A stretch of DNA of 64,000 nt from ZC4RG25 sp023428365 (GTDB lineage Bacteria > Pseudomonadota > Alphaproteobacteria > Rhizobiales > Hyphomicrobiaceae), in the NCBI GenBank assembly GCA_050283925.1, contig JBNOAI010000008.1, forward strand, positions 1-64,000, written 5' to 3'. Every line of letters begins with the position of its first letter. The stretch's first letter is position 1. The notes under the pieces were generated by a model. That model worked only from the letters and a program-made list of their open reading frames with translations, was not told the origin of the DNA and did not search any database. The position numbers and the translations under genes are program-made. Below, piece by piece: positions 1 to 10,556 of the stretch.

Positions 1-532
1 CTGGTGCAGTCTTGCCCCGTGCTTTATCCATCATATGGCGCCAGGATCGTGTGCCTTCGGTTCGGTGGTCGCCGATGACGATAATATTTGATCGCGGCAG
101 GCGGACCTTCTCGAGTCCGCCAAGGTGGGACAGGAACTCCTCTTCCAGCACCATGAACGCGGCGTCCGAGGTTTGTAGGACGTACTCGACCTCCCTGGTC
201 GTGTAAGTGGCATTCACCGGGACAATGACGGCCTGCAGCCGCGAGAGCGCCAGCCAGGTGATTGGGAACTCTTCGATGTTCCACGCCATCACCGCGACAT
301 GCGTGCCTTTGCCAATTCCGATATCGGCAAAGGCTGCCGCGGCCGTCTCCACGGCTTCCAGAACCTCCGCCCAGGTTCGGGTGATACCATCATCTATGAA
401 GTTCCATGCAGCCGCTGCGCCACAACGCTGGGCCGTATCGGCGAGAAGGTCAAAAACCGAATTGGGGAGCGGCAATGCCTCGATGCGGCGTGCCAATTCC
501 TCCGGCTCCTCAATCCTGAAAGACGTAAACAT
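1..532 (-). CDS. AMP-dependent acyl-CoA synthetase, N-terminal part (runs off the window)
   Basis: Reading the minus strand from an ATG at 532 gives an uninterrupted frame of about 177 codons to the window edge. It contains WAEVLEAVETAAAAFADIG, VAVMAWNIEEFPITWLAL and IVPVNATYTTREVEYVL, the order and spacing typical of the N-terminal domain of the ANL (adenylating acyl-CoA ligase) superfamily: first helix, substrate-pocket strand, then the invariant P-N/V-N-x-x-Y motif. Such enzymes activate a carboxylate as an acyl adenylate and transfer it to CoA. The AMP-binding loop and C-terminal domain lie outside the window, so the substrate cannot be told. It is divergent from the SRAP remnant downstream of it. 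Alternative: an acyl-ACP ligase of the same family. Confidence 0.8.
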   Translation of the reverse strand, partial: MFTSFRIEEPEELARRIEALPLPNSVFDLLADTAQRCGAAAAWNFIDDGITRTWAEVLEAVETAAAAFADIGIGKGTHVAVMAWNIEEFPITWLALSRLQAVIVPVNATYTTREVEYVLQTSDAAFMVLEEEFLSHLGGLEKVRLPRSNIIVIGDHRTEGTRSWRHMMDKARGKTAP

Positions 533-797
533 GTAAGACTTCCCGCGATAAAGCCGCGCGTGAGATGTTCTACTGGTGGCGGTGGACTCCGCGGCGCCTA
601 AGAAATTCGAATAGCGTGACAGCCGCCGTGGTGGCGATCGATGAACCAGCGTGACTCCGAAAATCGATCTGCACAACCCCGATCACTCAGGTCGCCTTCC
701 GGGATGCAGGGCAATCTGCAGGCGCAATAACTTCCTGCACCTCGCCGCAGCCTTAGCGGATCGGCCCGGGCCGCGACGCGATCGGAAGGTCGTGTCG

Positions 798-1130
798 ATG
801 CGTTGGGGCTTTGCTGACAACGACGACGCAGTGCGAAGCGGCCGCAACATATGGCTGCGAAACCATCGATACGCGGCAGACCTCCAGACAAGCTATTGCA
901 CTCGACGTGGCATCCTGATGGTGCACACCCTGATCTCTCGAATCACTGGCCGGATGATCCTGCCACGCGAGACCTGGCCAATCTGGTTGGGCGAGACCGA
1001 TGCATCGCCGGGTGAGATCAAAGCCGTGCTGACGACGTTTGAGGATCGTGGGACGTGGACCATGACCGAGCAGCCATCCAGCGCGCGGTCCGGTCGGCGA
1101 ACACGTCATCCGCAGGCGGATCTGTTCTGA
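798..1130 (+). pseudogene. Degenerate SOS-response-associated peptidase (SRAP/HMCES family) remnant
   Basis: The plus-strand frame ending at 1130 carries MRWGFADND near its start and ITGRMILPRETWPIWLGE further on. These recall two SRAP landmarks: the MRWG strand, and the HDRMP...P-x-x-W-x-x-WL block at the C-terminus. The segment between them, which in the family holds NARAET and the substrate channel, is not recognisable, and the catalytic Cys2 and N-terminal strand are absent; the HDRMP motif has become ITGRMI. SRAP proteins form protective DNA-protein crosslinks at abasic sites. Here I see only a decayed copy, as is common at island edges. The exact left limit is uncertain. Confidence 0.5.
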
Positions 1131-1137
1131 ACTGACC

Positions 1138-3230
1138 TCACGTCCCGGTCCGTTGCCACATGCCGCGCAGCCGTCCGCCGACATCGATGGTGACAGTTGA
1201 TGCCCGGCTGGCTGTCGCGTTGGACGAGCCATCAACCCAGACCCGCTGCAGGAAGGTGGTAGCAACCGACGCCGGGATGAATCGGCTGCGCATCGCATAG
1301 ACATGGGCATCGCCACGACGGCTCTGCTGCGGGTTATAAAACCGCTGCGGCAGCATCAGGTACAGCTGGTTCTCGGCGCGCGTCATGGCGACGTAGCGCA
1401 GGCGGCGCTCCTCCTCGATATCGGCGGCGTTGCCGGTGGCGAGATCGGAGGGCAGGCAGCCGTCGATCACGTTGAGCACGTAGACGGCCGCCCATTCCTG
1501 GCCTTTGGCGGAATGGATGGTGGACAACGTCAGGTAATCCTCATCGCGCAGCGGCGCGCCAGCTTCGGCGCTGCTGGCGTTGGGCGGATCAAGCGTCAGA
1601 TCGGTGAGGAACTTGGCCCGCGTCGGATACCCAGCCGCAATCGCCGCCAGCTGCTCGAGATCGGCGGCGCGCACCACGGCATCGGCGTATTTGCGTTCCA
1701 GATGCGGCTGATACCAGCTTTTCACGCGATCAAGCTCGGCGGGCCAAGGTGTCGCCTGTTGCTTCAGTTCCTGCAGCAACAGCACCAGCCCCCGCCAGCC
1801 TTCGACCGATTTGGCGGGTGGCCGGAAGGTCACCAGCGCATCGATCGGATCACGGCCGCTCATGCTGTCGAGAGCCTTCCCGGCGCTGGTCGGCCCGATA
1901 CCGTCGAGCAGCTGCAGCACGCGGAAGCCGCTGACACGGTCGGCCGGGTTTTCGATCCAGCGCATCACCGCCAGCAGATCCTTGACGTGGGCGGCCTCGA
2001 TGAATTTCAACCCGCCGAACTTAACGAACGGGATGTTGCGCCGGGTGAGCGCGATCTCGAGCATGGCGCTCTGGCTGGCGGCGCGAAACAGCACCGCCTG
2101 CCGCTTCAACGGGATGCCAGCCTCGCGGTTTTCCAAAATGGTGGTGGCAATGAAGCTGGCCTGGGCGCTGTCATCCAGCACCGTCACCAGGGTTGGAACA
2201 TCATTGCTCAGACGATCGGAATACAGGGTCTTGGTGAAACGTTCCGCCGCCAGAGCGATGACGGCGTTGGCGGCGGCCAGGATCGCCTGGGTGGAGCGAT
2301 AGTTCTGTTCCAGCGTCACCAGCGTGGCGGGCGGATCAAACAGCGTTGGAAAGTCGAGGATGTTGCGCACGTTGGCGGCGCGGAAGCCGTAGATCGCCTG
2401 GGCATCGTCACCGACGACGGTGAGGCCATGGCCATCCGGCTTCAGGCCGAGCAGGATGGTGGCCTGCAGCGCATTGGTGTCCTGGTACTCATCAACCAGG
2501 ACGTGATCAAACTGGCCACCGACATCGCGTGCCAGTTCCGGCACCTTCATCAGTTTGGCCCAATAGAGCAGCAGATCGTCGTAATCGAGCACCTTCTGGC
2601 GCTGCTTGGCGGCAACGTAGGCGTCAAACAGCGACCGCAGTTCGGCTTCCCATGCGGCACACCACGGAAACTGCTGGCGCAGCACCTGCTCCAGCGGTTC
2701 GGTGGCGTTGACGGCGCGGGAGTAGATCTGCAGGCACGTCGATTTGGTCGGGAAGCGCTTTTCGGTTTCCGACAGCTCAACTCATGGCGCACCAAATCCA
2801 TGAGATCGGCGGAGTCCTCGCGGTCGTGGATCGTGAAGCTGGGCTCCAGACCGATGGCGGCTGCGTACTGGCGCAGGATGCGGGCACCGATGGCATGAAA
2901 GGTTCCCGCCCACTGCAGCGCGATGCTCGCCGATCCGTGCGGGGTGCCGAGCGCGGCAGCGACGATGCGTTGTGCGCGGCTCTCCATCTCGACCGCGGCA
3001 CGGCGTGAAAACGTCAACAGCAGAAGGCGTGCCGGATCGGCACCATTGACGATCAGATGCGCAACGCGGTGCGCCAGCGTGTTGGTCTTGCCCGATCCGG
3101 CCCCGGCGATGACCAGCAGCGGTGGCGCAACGTTGGCACCACGGCCGGTGACGCCGTGTTCGACGGCGCGACGCTGGTCGTCGTTGAGCTTGGCCAGATA
3201 CGGCATGGTAAGCGAGGTCTCCTGGTTCAT
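1138..3230 (-). pseudogene. UvrD/PcrA-like superfamily 1 DNA helicase, interrupted by one frameshift
   Basis: Two overlapping minus-strand frames together give a full UvrD-like helicase of about 700 residues. The first part (ATG at 3230; an alternative ATG lies at 3206) has the Walker A motif AGAGSGKT at residues 42-49. The second part has motif II VDEYQDTN, motif III GDDAQAIYGFRAA, motif IV LEQNYRS, motif V TIHSAKGQEW and motif VI VAMTRAENQLYL. The frame changes around 2776-2782: after DLVRHEL the sequence continues as SETEKRFPTKSTCLQ in the next frame, consistent with one missing base. Such helicases unwind DNA in repair or plasmid/ICE replication. Its neighbours are element-type genes on the same strand, so it may be island-borne rather than the housekeeping uvrD. 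A sequencing error would restore an intact gene. Confidence 0.8.
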
Positions 3231-3276
3231 GATGAAATGCCACCAGATTGAAGTGTTGTTGTCGGCTTCGTTACGC

Positions 3277-3579
3277 TCACGCGACGCCGCGCGTGTTGCG
3301 CTGATGCTTTGCTCGCCACTTACGCCACCGCTGCTTCTGCGCGCGGCTGATCCGCGCCCGGCCTTCTTCCGTCCGCGCGCCGCTTGATAAGCCCCCGTGA
3401 TTGGGGCACCGGCCACCCCGACCAAGACCCTTGCGTTGGCAGGGATGGCCCGCACGCGTTCGCGCGCCACAACGATGCGGCACTGCCCGGTTGGGCTCGG
3501 CGGAGGGACCTGTATTGGTCGCCGCCGCGCTATCGCGCAGAGTGGCCCTGAACAGGGCGATGAGCCGCTTCGAGTCCAT
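3277..3579 (-). CDS. Small HGGXP-type zinc-finger-like protein
   Basis: The 100-residue product has the order C-G-A-R-T-R-x-G-x-P-C, then R-C-P-N-H-G-G-L-S-S-G, then a basic tail rich in R, K and W. This pattern (two Cys, then C-x-x-HGG) is seen in small proteins of rhizobial phages and integrative elements often annotated as HGGXP-motif proteins; their function is unknown, but the Cys/His spacing suggests metal binding and the basic C-terminus nucleic-acid binding. I chose the ATG at 3579 because a GGGAGA lies just upstream; the frame stays open further 5' but without a site. It is co-directional with the helicase, whose start lies 46 bases downstream, and likely belongs to the same element backbone. 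Confidence 0.6.
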   Translation of the reverse strand: MDSKRLIALFRATLRDSAAATNTGPSAEPNRAVPHRCGARTRAGHPCQRKGLGRGGRCPNHGGLSSGARTEEGRARISRAQKQRWRKWRAKHQRNTRGVA

Positions 3580-3695
3580 GCGTCTATCTCCCGTCATTTG
3601 AGTATCAGCCCATGATGCGCGCGCGCGGAGCGGTGATAAAAAACTCACGGCTCAACACCCCCGCCTTGCGGGCCCGTTCGCTCGGTTTGCTGCCG

Positions 3696-3905
3696 TCAGT
3701 GCCCATCCGCGAGCGCATCGTTGGCGTGGCCGATCGGATGACCGTCGATCAACGCATCGACGCGGTCGGCGCCGATATCGACGCTGCCGTAGCGATACAC
3801 ACGGTCGGTTGGACAATTGGGATCGATGATCAGCAGCTCGATGTCGCCGTCGGCGGCAAACTCGGCCGGTTCACCGTGCTCATTGAGAACAATTGCAACC
3901 CGCAT
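3696..3905 (-). CDS. Hypothetical small acidic protein
   Basis: A 69-residue product beginning MRVAIVLNEHGEPAEF, rich in Asp and Glu, with a beta-strand-like LLIIDPN in the middle. I do not recognise the family. The start at 3905 is supported by a GAAAGGA ribosome-binding site about five bases upstream; the frame continues 5' to 3962 without one. It lies on the same strand as the HGGXP gene and the helicase, 116 bases upstream of the former, so the three may be cotranscribed. There are no membrane segments or cysteine clusters. Confidence 0.45.
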   Translation of the reverse strand: MRVAIVLNEHGEPAEFAADGDIELLIIDPNCPTDRVYRYGSVDIGADRVDALIDGHPIGHANDALADGH

Positions 3906-5360
3906 TGGCTTTCCTTTCTGGTCTGATAACGGCGCCGCGTGCAGGTCCCATTTCGGGTTCATTTCGCAATTGCGGTCGCCGGTTTTTTCACAGGAATTTC
4001 ACACGCGACGCGACAGACGACACATCTGCAATCCTACTGAAAACACCGCTGACGAGATTTTGGGAACGCACCAAAACGCAAAATGTGCGAGTGAAATTCG
4101 ACCCCGAATTTTGTCACGTCGGCTAAAGGGGACTGTCTTTCACTGTTTTCTTCTCTGTCTCAATCATCATGGCCATTGGTGAGCGTTCGGTGGATCGAGG
4201 CAAAGGACACCCATCCATCCGACAGCCAAGCGTGCCGTCAGATGGTGGGTCCTTGCCTCGGGGTCGTCATGGCCACTGGAGCCGCGCCGGAGCCTACGAG
4301 GACCGATATCGGGAGCGACCGTATCGGCTTGCCAGCTACCGCCTTCGTCAGGCGCCCCCTGGGGTTCTGGCCTTCGGACTACCCTGCGGCTTTGGGGTTC
4401 CCACAGTCGCCGCCTTCACACCGTGCATCCCTGCCGTCTGGCCTCACCGGCTGTACCGACAGATGCACGCTACGCGATTTGACTACTGGGATACTGCGAC
4501 CACTGAGGAGAGCGCCGACTTTGGGTCTTGACACGTCAATGGCAAATCAGCGATGAACAGAACACGGTCGAAGGAACGCGAATTACGCGAATGCGAACCT
4601 GACGCAATTCGACTGGGTAACTGCGTATTTAGACATCTCCGAAAAATTCAGCAAGCGATAATTTGTTGTCTGACGATCACTTTCTATTTCTAATTGTTTC
4701 CACCATTTGAAGTGTCAAATCTTGTAATGCTTTTTAGCTCCACGGGGTGCCATTTGAGTTTTGCCGAGCACCGCGACACCGGCTGATCTTTTGACGTAGG
4801 ACTATGGCGCCGTTTGTTTGTGCGTCGTTGTCGGGGTTAATGCGTAAGCCATCGGCCACGATCCGCTTTCCTGCTTGCAACGGAATAGACGGCCAGCGTC
4901 TCGATTATCTTGAGTGAATTCACCCGGCCTTTCCGATCGATAAGATGGCAAACGGCGATCCGCACCAAATCGAGGGCGAAGTGGCCCAATGTCCTCATCC
5001 ATGAATCGGTCTGATCACGGTGCGCATCAGATGACCAATGGGTGCCATGCTGGTGAGCCCAGCCAGCCGCATCCTCTCGGCGCAACGACACCGCTTGAGA
5101 AGCACGACAACGTCGTAGCTATGACGTTCGACGACTGGGCGCGAGAATATGCCATTCTTCACGTGATGATGATGCCGTCGTACCCACTCGGCACCATACG
5201 AACATCGTCGGGTCGCCCCACACCTAGGCGTCTATCCTGTCTCCGGCCGGGGCGGGAGACATGTTGTTGCCCGGTCTGAGCCTGATAAGATTCATCGGAT
5301 GACCCCGAGTTAAACCGATGACCCACCCGCGTTCTCGGCTGAGTGCAGGAACATGCAATG
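3906..5360. other. Gene-poor stretch, partly AT-rich
   Basis: I see no convincing gene in these 1.45 kb. Several open frames of 60-126 codons exist on both strands, but none has a recognisable domain or a good ribosome-binding site. The part at about 4600-4760 is distinctly AT-rich compared with its flanks and lies just downstream of the winged-helix gene at 5361-6620. I looked for tandem iterons and found none by eye. Confidence 0.4.
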
Positions 5361-6620
5361 TCATTTACCTGACCGTCGCCCCTGCGTTCGTCGCTGGCGC
5401 GTCTTCGTGGGTGTCGATTCGTAAAGCTGAATATCGGTTGCCGCCCAGTCCACTGCGTTGACAACGCGCCGACCAATCACCTCAAGACTGCTCAGCCGCG
5501 TTTCAGGACGGTCGCCGATGCGCTCCTGGATGGCCTCTAGAATGATGCTCAGCGCTTCATCTGCTGGGACATCGTTCATCAGCTTATGAATGAGCGCGGC
5601 CAAGGCCCTTACTGCCGCCAAACCGGCCGGTGTCAGGATCGCTGGCGCAACGCGTCCTGCGGTGGCCGTCTTGATCGAAGCCGCAAGCTGCGCATCATCG
5701 CAAACGACGACAATCGTCATCATGTCCTCATCACTCAGATGGACCAGTTCGTCGCAAATGTGGTGCCGCTCTTGGATGGCCCAGCCGAGCAACTGCGGAT
5801 CACAAAAGGCAAAGTCAGGATCTTGATAATCCATCACCCCATGGAGGGAAGGCGCCTGCCGTGACAGCGGCGGGCGTTCCCCGCTGTGTGTATTGTTTTC
5901 TCCCATAGGGAGTACGTTCTGGGGCTTAGTACGTGGGTGCCCTGCCGCACCGTGCCCTGGCAAACCGTCCCCTTGAGATCCGATCGACGACTGCGATGCA
6001 CTGTCCCACGGCATCAACCAGTAGCGAACGCCGGCGATGGTACCGTCGGCGGCGCGGTCCCGGCGCCGTTCGATCAACCCCACCCGGCAGAGCTCTGCGA
6101 GGGCGTTGCCGCTCGTGGATTGAGACCATCCAAATCGCTCAGCCACCTCGCGCTTGTAGATTGGTCCCTTGCCGGATCCGGCACGCATGTAAAGAATGGC
6201 GGCCAACGCATTCAATGAAAGGCGACCGTCGAACCACGCCCGGCGCACGATCCAGGACGACTTATCGACTTGGCTGCAGTGCGGCACCGCCAGCGTGTCG
6301 ATCGCAAATCCGAACCTACCGTTGCGTCGCGGAAGCTGCCGACGCTTCATATATCCTGCATCCCGGACCTGCCGCAAAGCGGCCTCTATGACATCTCGGC
6401 CGAGGCCTTTGCCACGCACGATCGGCTTACGCAGCAGAGCTGTAGTATTAAGGCCAAAGCCTGCGGTCGTATCGACAAAGGTCATACGGTAGGCCAACAA
6501 GATCAGCGCCGCCGGACCAAGACGCGTATCTCGCGCCACCGAGTTCGGCAGGATGGCGAAAGTCCCCTTGTCCGACGCATCGGAATTCTTGAAACCGGGA
6601 CGTTGATTTTGAGGTGTCAT
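5361..6620 (-). CDS. Winged-helix protein, replication-initiator-like
   Basis: A 419-residue soluble protein. Residues about 20-120 contain FAILPNSVARDTRLGPAAL and a GLGRDVIEAALRQVRDAGY helix-turn-helix-like stretch. Residues about 130-205 contain LSLNALAAILYMRAG and VAERFGWSQSTSGNALAEL, a second winged-helix pattern ending in a typical wing (GLIERRR). Two such domains in tandem occur in plasmid and phage initiators and in a family common in rhizobial integrative elements; this assignment is by architecture only. The C-terminal half is not recognisable and ends in a basic tail (KTRQRRTQGRRSGK). No strong ribosome-binding site precedes the ATG at 6620. It could also be a transcriptional regulator. 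It is on the same strand as the other element genes to its left. Confidence 0.6.
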   Translation of the reverse strand: MTPQNQRPGFKNSDASDKGTFAILPNSVARDTRLGPAALILLAYRMTFVDTTAGFGLNTTALLRKPIVRGKGLGRDVIEAALRQVRDAGYMKRRQLPRRNGRFGFAIDTLAVPHCSQVDKSSWIVRRAWFDGRLSLNALAAILYMRAGSGKGPIYKREVAERFGWSQSTSGNALAELCRVGLIERRRDRAADGTIAGVRYWLMPWDSASQSSIGSQGDGLPGHGAAGHPRTKPQNVLPMGENNTHSGERPPLSRQAPSLHGVMDYQDPDFAFCDPQLLGWAIQERHHICDELVHLSDEDMMTIVVVCDDAQLAASIKTATAGRVAPAILTPAGLAAVRALAALIHKLMNDVPADEALSIILEAIQERIGDRPETRLSSLEVIGRRVVNAVDWAATDIQLYESTPTKTRQRRTQGRRSGK

Positions 6621-7557
6621 CGGTGCGATAGAATAAGGCTTCAGACGACAGCTTCATTCTACAGATCATCACCAGACGGCCGCAGTTTTCATTCGCTTTC
6701 AAATCATTTCAATTCATCCGGAATACAGAAACTTTTAAACTTTGCGGTAGTCCTGCTGTCATCGCGCCAAGCGTTCTACCTCCGGAATTGGTTAGGGCCT
6801 GAGCGTGCAACCCATTCATTTCGTATCTCCGATGGCGCGGGAGACAAGAACGCGCATTTGACATCAGCTATAACGTGAAGCTGAAGTATTGATGCGAGCA
6901 GCAGTCTGCCACGACTTCCGGGCGCATTCATGGATTGAGGACGCCCATTCGTTGACGACGACGTCGGACGAACGCCACGTGACTGGCGCGCGTCATGAGT
7001 CGCCAATACAGGTCCACTGCACCGAGGCAACAGTGGCTGACACCAGGAAGAACCTACTGCACACCGCCATCGCCACCTCGGTTCGGTTCACGGCTAGGGG
7101 GCGGCGGTACCATTGGGTCCAGACTTGTCTTCCCCTCGTGTCATGGCGACAGAGAGAAGACAACGTCCGATAGATCTACAAACACGTGGCTTTACGGCCA
7201 CTCAATGACAATCTCTGGACTAGGCGCACTGGGGCATCCAGGATGGGTTCGGAGATCGGCGCGCCGAGCACTAACAATGATTTTCAGTCTGAAATTGCGC
7301 CACCACAGATACTCTGCGATCCGCCTACGTTCGCTGAGATGCAGAATGCATCCTTGATCTCAGCTGGAGCGGGCGATCTTCCATACCGCATGCGTGCGCT
7401 GCGTCGCCGTAAGAACGCTATGAGGGTCCGTCAGGTGTTGACCGAACGCGCTTAACATGCATGGTGCACGGTGTCTGCTTGCACATACCGTCAGTGTGCG
7501 TGCTATGTTGCACGAGTACATTTATAATTGCAGTGTTTGTTAGCGTTGCCAAGGTTG
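6621..7557. other. Stretch without a recognisable gene, upstream of the glycan region
   Basis: About 940 bases between the divergent winged-helix gene and the first glycosyltransferase. The open frames here (up to 120 codons) overlap one another on both strands, have no recognisable motif and weak starts. GC content falls towards the right end. The promoter of the 7558 gene must lie here, but I cannot place -35/-10 boxes with confidence. Confidence 0.4.
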
Positions 7558-9669
7558 ATGATGAAGGTCGATAGTCCATCTGTGCTCTATTCCCTGGCTC
7601 AAGCTGCATTCGCAGCAGGGTCGTTCAAAACCGCCGTCATGCACACGGCAATGCTGGCCGACAAGCTTAAGAGCGAAGATCTTCGTACACGCCGATCTAC
7701 GGTCGTTGATGTCGCAACTTCGATTATCGTCGTTACCTACCGCCACTCGGATCACGTGCTCAATATGCTTGAGCACCTCGCAGGGTATACGAAGAACCCC
7801 GACTTCGAACTGATCGTTGTCGACAATGGTAACGCTCATCTTTCGATGCTGATCGACCAGATGCAGATCGACTGCACCGTCATAGAGCCCAGTTTCAACT
7901 ACGGTTGCTCGGGCGGGCGAAATCTCGGCGCGCACTACGCGCGGGGCGACGTTCTCGTTTTTATCGATGACGATGGCGAGCTGGAACCGGGCACGATCGA
8001 AGCGCTGTGTTCCTGCCTCCGCGAAAATGATGCTGTCGCGGTTCGCGGACGCGTCGTTCCATTAACTGATCCCAAGCTGACCGGTGGTCACTATGACAAG
8101 GGTTCCCGCGTTATACCTGCCGTTCCGGATGCCGAAGGCATTAGCGCGTGGAAACGTGAGCCGTTCATCCACTTCGGCGGCTTCGACGTCCTACTCTATG
8201 GCCATGAGGGCATACGTCTTATGGCCAAGATGTATCCGTACTATGGACCGAGGCACTTTTTGTACTGCCCAACTGCCGTTCTTCGACACGACTTTCATAG
8301 CAATCCAGATCACGCTGCTGATAAAGAAGCACGCTACAAATCGAACCGAGACTATCTCGATCATCTTAACGTGAAATGGCGAGAGCTTAGTCGCGCTATG
8401 CGTGATTTCGCTGCCAGCCGCGAAATCCGGGCAGCAGCACACGCCACAAAATCATACTATGCACATCGTTACTTCGATGACTCCACTCCACTTTCAATCC
8501 TAACAACGTCCTGGAATGGTCGCACATTTCTTGACGAGTATAGCGCGAGCCTCAAAGAACAGACTCATCAGAATTTCGAGGTTATCTTCGTAGATGATGG
8601 CTCCGACGATGGCTCCACAGACCGCCTTGAAGAACTATGGCGTGGAGACAGTCGCCTTCATCTGATCCGGACTGATCACGAAGGTAGAAGTGCCGCTTTG
8701 AATACTGCCGTGGCCCATGCACAACACGACATCTGTGTCATTGCCGATATTGATGACATCAGCGTTCGTAGGCGACTTGAATGGACGTGCCGATATTTTT
8801 CGGATCATCCCGATAGCAGCTGCATGAGCTTCTATTGCTTCAACGAAGAAACTTCGTTCCGACTCGCGCGTCCTTACCCGAGTGAGGAAACCAGCATTAA
8901 AGCACGCATGCTGACCGGCATGCCGGTCAGTTTTCCCACCTTTGCATTTCGTAAAAGCCTGCTCACATCCACGTTCAATGTGGAGCTCGATGCGGGCGTG
9001 GATTGCGATTGGTTATATCGCGCAATGCGTCATTGCCCCCACGACGGTCATCTTATTCCGCTGCCGGGAACCTACTATCGCATTCATGATAACCAGATCA
9101 CTTCGTCGAAGCGAGACAAGCAGCAAGCTCAGGCACTTCAGTGTTTAGCAACGCTGCACAGCGAGATCCTACAATCCGAAGTCAATCCAACATCGACTAC
9201 ATTAGCTCATCTCAGCGCCTGGGCTCCAATTGAATCCGGATCTGAGCTCAACCCACTTTTGGAATATATTGATCAATTGATGATGGGGTTAAATACTCAA
9301 CCAAACACAGTCGCGCGGGACACGAGGCGGCACTTAATGGACGCCTTTCTGGATCTACAGGAGCGGCGCATGCGTGGCGACTATACAAAGGTGAAAGCTG
9401 CATTCGAAAAAGCACGCACAACTCCAGCTACGCCTGCCCCACTGAAGATGGCTTCGGTATCCGCTTCTACTAAGTCCACAAATTATGGACCACTAGGAGT
9501 TAGGCGCCTTTTTCTACCCATAGGCCTCGCAGCTGTCGCTGCCCTTGGACCGAAACGCGACCGCGAACGCTTCCGAAACAATCCAGCGGCGTTCTATGAC
9601 AGCCTGCCAGTCAAATGGCAACGAAAGGTCGGTCTATTCTTCTTTCCGTATGCTAAAGAGTCCAGATGA
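7558..9669 (+). CDS. Twin-domain family 2 glycosyltransferase
   Basis: A 703-residue cytoplasmic protein with two GT-A (GT2) catalytic domains. The first spans about 50-260: TSIIVVTYRHSD, LIVVDNG, then the metal-binding FIDDDGE at 135-141. The second spans about 310-530: PLSILTTSWNGR, VIFVDDGSDDGSTD, then IADIDDIS at 395-402, followed by a VDCDWLYRAM helix resembling the catalytic-base region. The C-terminal 170 residues are not recognised. Two-domain GT2 proteins often polymerise alternating sugars; the donor and acceptor cannot be read from the sequence. I chose the ATG at 7558 (weak AAGG upstream; 7561 is equally possible) over a TTG at 7528. It lies next to several other GT2 genes in a region that looks like an O-antigen or capsule repeat-unit cluster. 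Confidence 0.85.
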   Translation: MMKVDSPSVLYSLAQAAFAAGSFKTAVMHTAMLADKLKSEDLRTRRSTVVDVATSIIVVTYRHSDHVLNMLEHLAGYTKNPDFELIVVDNGNAHLSMLIDQMQIDCTVIEPSFNYGCSGGRNLGAHYARGDVLVFIDDDGELEPGTIEALCSCLRENDAVAVRGRVVPLTDPKLTGGHYDKGSRVIPAVPDAEGISAWKREPFIHFGGFDVLLYGHEGIRLMAKMYPYYGPRHFLYCPTAVLRHDFHSNPDHAADKEARYKSNRDYLDHLNVKWRELSRAMRDFAASREIRAAAHATKSYYAHRYFDDSTPLSILTTSWNGRTFLDEYSASLKEQTHQNFEVIFVDDGSDDGSTDRLEELWRGDSRLHLIRTDHEGRSAALNTAVAHAQHDICVIADIDDISVRRRLEWTCRYFSDHPDSSCMSFYCFNEETSFRLARPYPSEETSIKARMLTGMPVSFPTFAFRKSLLTSTFNVELDAGVDCDWLYRAMRHCPHDGHLIPLPGTYYRIHDNQITSSKRDKQQAQALQCLATLHSEILQSEVNPTSTTLAHLSAWAPIESGSELNPLLEYIDQLMMGLNTQPNTVARDTRRHLMDAFLDLQERRMRGDYTKVKAAFEKARTTPATPAPLKMASVSASTKSTNYGPLGVRRLFLPIGLAAVAALGPKRDRERFRNNPAAFYDSLPVKWQRKVGLFFFPYAKESR

Positions 9670-9686
9670 CTACTGCTCGGTGTGAA

Positions 9687-10556
9687 TCACCGGTACTGTG
9701 GCAACAGGACGCGCGATAGTAGCCTACTACGTGCCAATCGATTTCCCAAAAAGCACACCAGCCAATCGCTGCGGACACGTACTACTCCGTGAACTGCGGG
9801 GCCCGCATGAGCACAGTAAATCACGGAAGCCAAACGCCTTGACCACCGATAGCGGAATCGATATCTGGCGGCGGAAACAAACCCCTTAACGCGTCGTCGA
9901 GCGCTTGCGCTAATTCGAGACTCGTCAAGTTCACGATAGATAAACCTGATATCGTGCCTTACTATGCATTTTGGATTTCGCGCCAATACTGCGTCATACA
10001 GCAGCCAGTCCTGGGATGCTGGCGACACTACGAAATCTGACATACTCAGCACCCTCCGCCGAAATGTCACACCGCCAATCGGCCCTATAGCATTTCGAAA
10101 CCTCTGATAATGGCGAAACCATCGCATGTCGCCGCATAATCGAGCGGCGACGTGCGGGTTTATCTCGTACATACAGCCGGCTCCCGACTGTTTCATTCTT
10201 GAGCTGATCAGAACCCCAAGATCATGATCCAATGAAAATGCTTCTACGACACTCTCCACCCAATCATTGGTTAGGAGATCATCGGAATCATGGAAGTGAA
10301 TAATATCACCGATGGCAACGCTCAACCCTCTGCGCCGGGACGCTTGAGCACCCAATGACTGATCGGAACGGATTAGTCGAATTTGACCAAATGATGATGA
10401 GTGGGGCACACTGATGGGCGGCAACGAGGCATCGTCGATAACAATGATCTCTGCCCGTACCGAGGCAGCCTCCACCTGCACGCAAAGTTGATTGAGCAGT
10501 TCACTTAACGAACCTTGGCGATTGCGTACTGGGATGACAATGCTTAGCACTACCAT
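9687..10556 (-). CDS. Family 2 glycosyltransferase
   Basis: A 289-residue protein with one GT-A domain: it opens with VVLSIVIPVRNRQGSL, then IIVIDDASLPP (nucleotide-binding loop) and the DxD-type HDSDD at about residues 89-93, followed by QDWLLYDAVLARNP, the usual position of the catalytic base. The C-terminal 60 residues are strongly basic (Arg-rich) with a hydrophobic patch that could lie on the membrane. I placed the start at the ATG at 10556, which fits the conserved first strand; the frame is open to 10619. It converges with the 7558 gene, their ends being 17 bases apart. Sugar specificity is unknown. Confidence 0.8.
   Translation of the reverse strand: MVVLSIVIPVRNRQGSLSELLNQLCVQVEAASVRAEIIVIDDASLPPISVPHSSSFGQIRLIRSDQSLGAQASRRRGLSVAIGDIIHFHDSDDLLTNDWVESVVEAFSLDHDLGVLISSRMKQSGAGCMYEINPHVAARLCGDMRWFRHYQRFRNAIGPIGGVTFRRRVLSMSDFVVSPASQDWLLYDAVLARNPKCIVRHDIRFIYRELDESRISASARRRVKGFVSAARYRFRYRWSRRLASVIYCAHAGPAVHGVVRVRSDWLVCFLGNRLARSRLLSRVLLPQYR

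Noticed and set aside
1303..2898. Plus-strand open frame of 531 codons
   Set aside because: It is the antisense shadow of the UvrD-like helicase; its composition (long runs of H, Q, G, R) is typical of a complementary frame and it has no domain.
4169..4556. Overlapping plus-strand frames of 120-126 codons
   Set aside because: No recognisable family, two frames equally open over the same bases, no good ribosome-binding site; codon use does not look coding.
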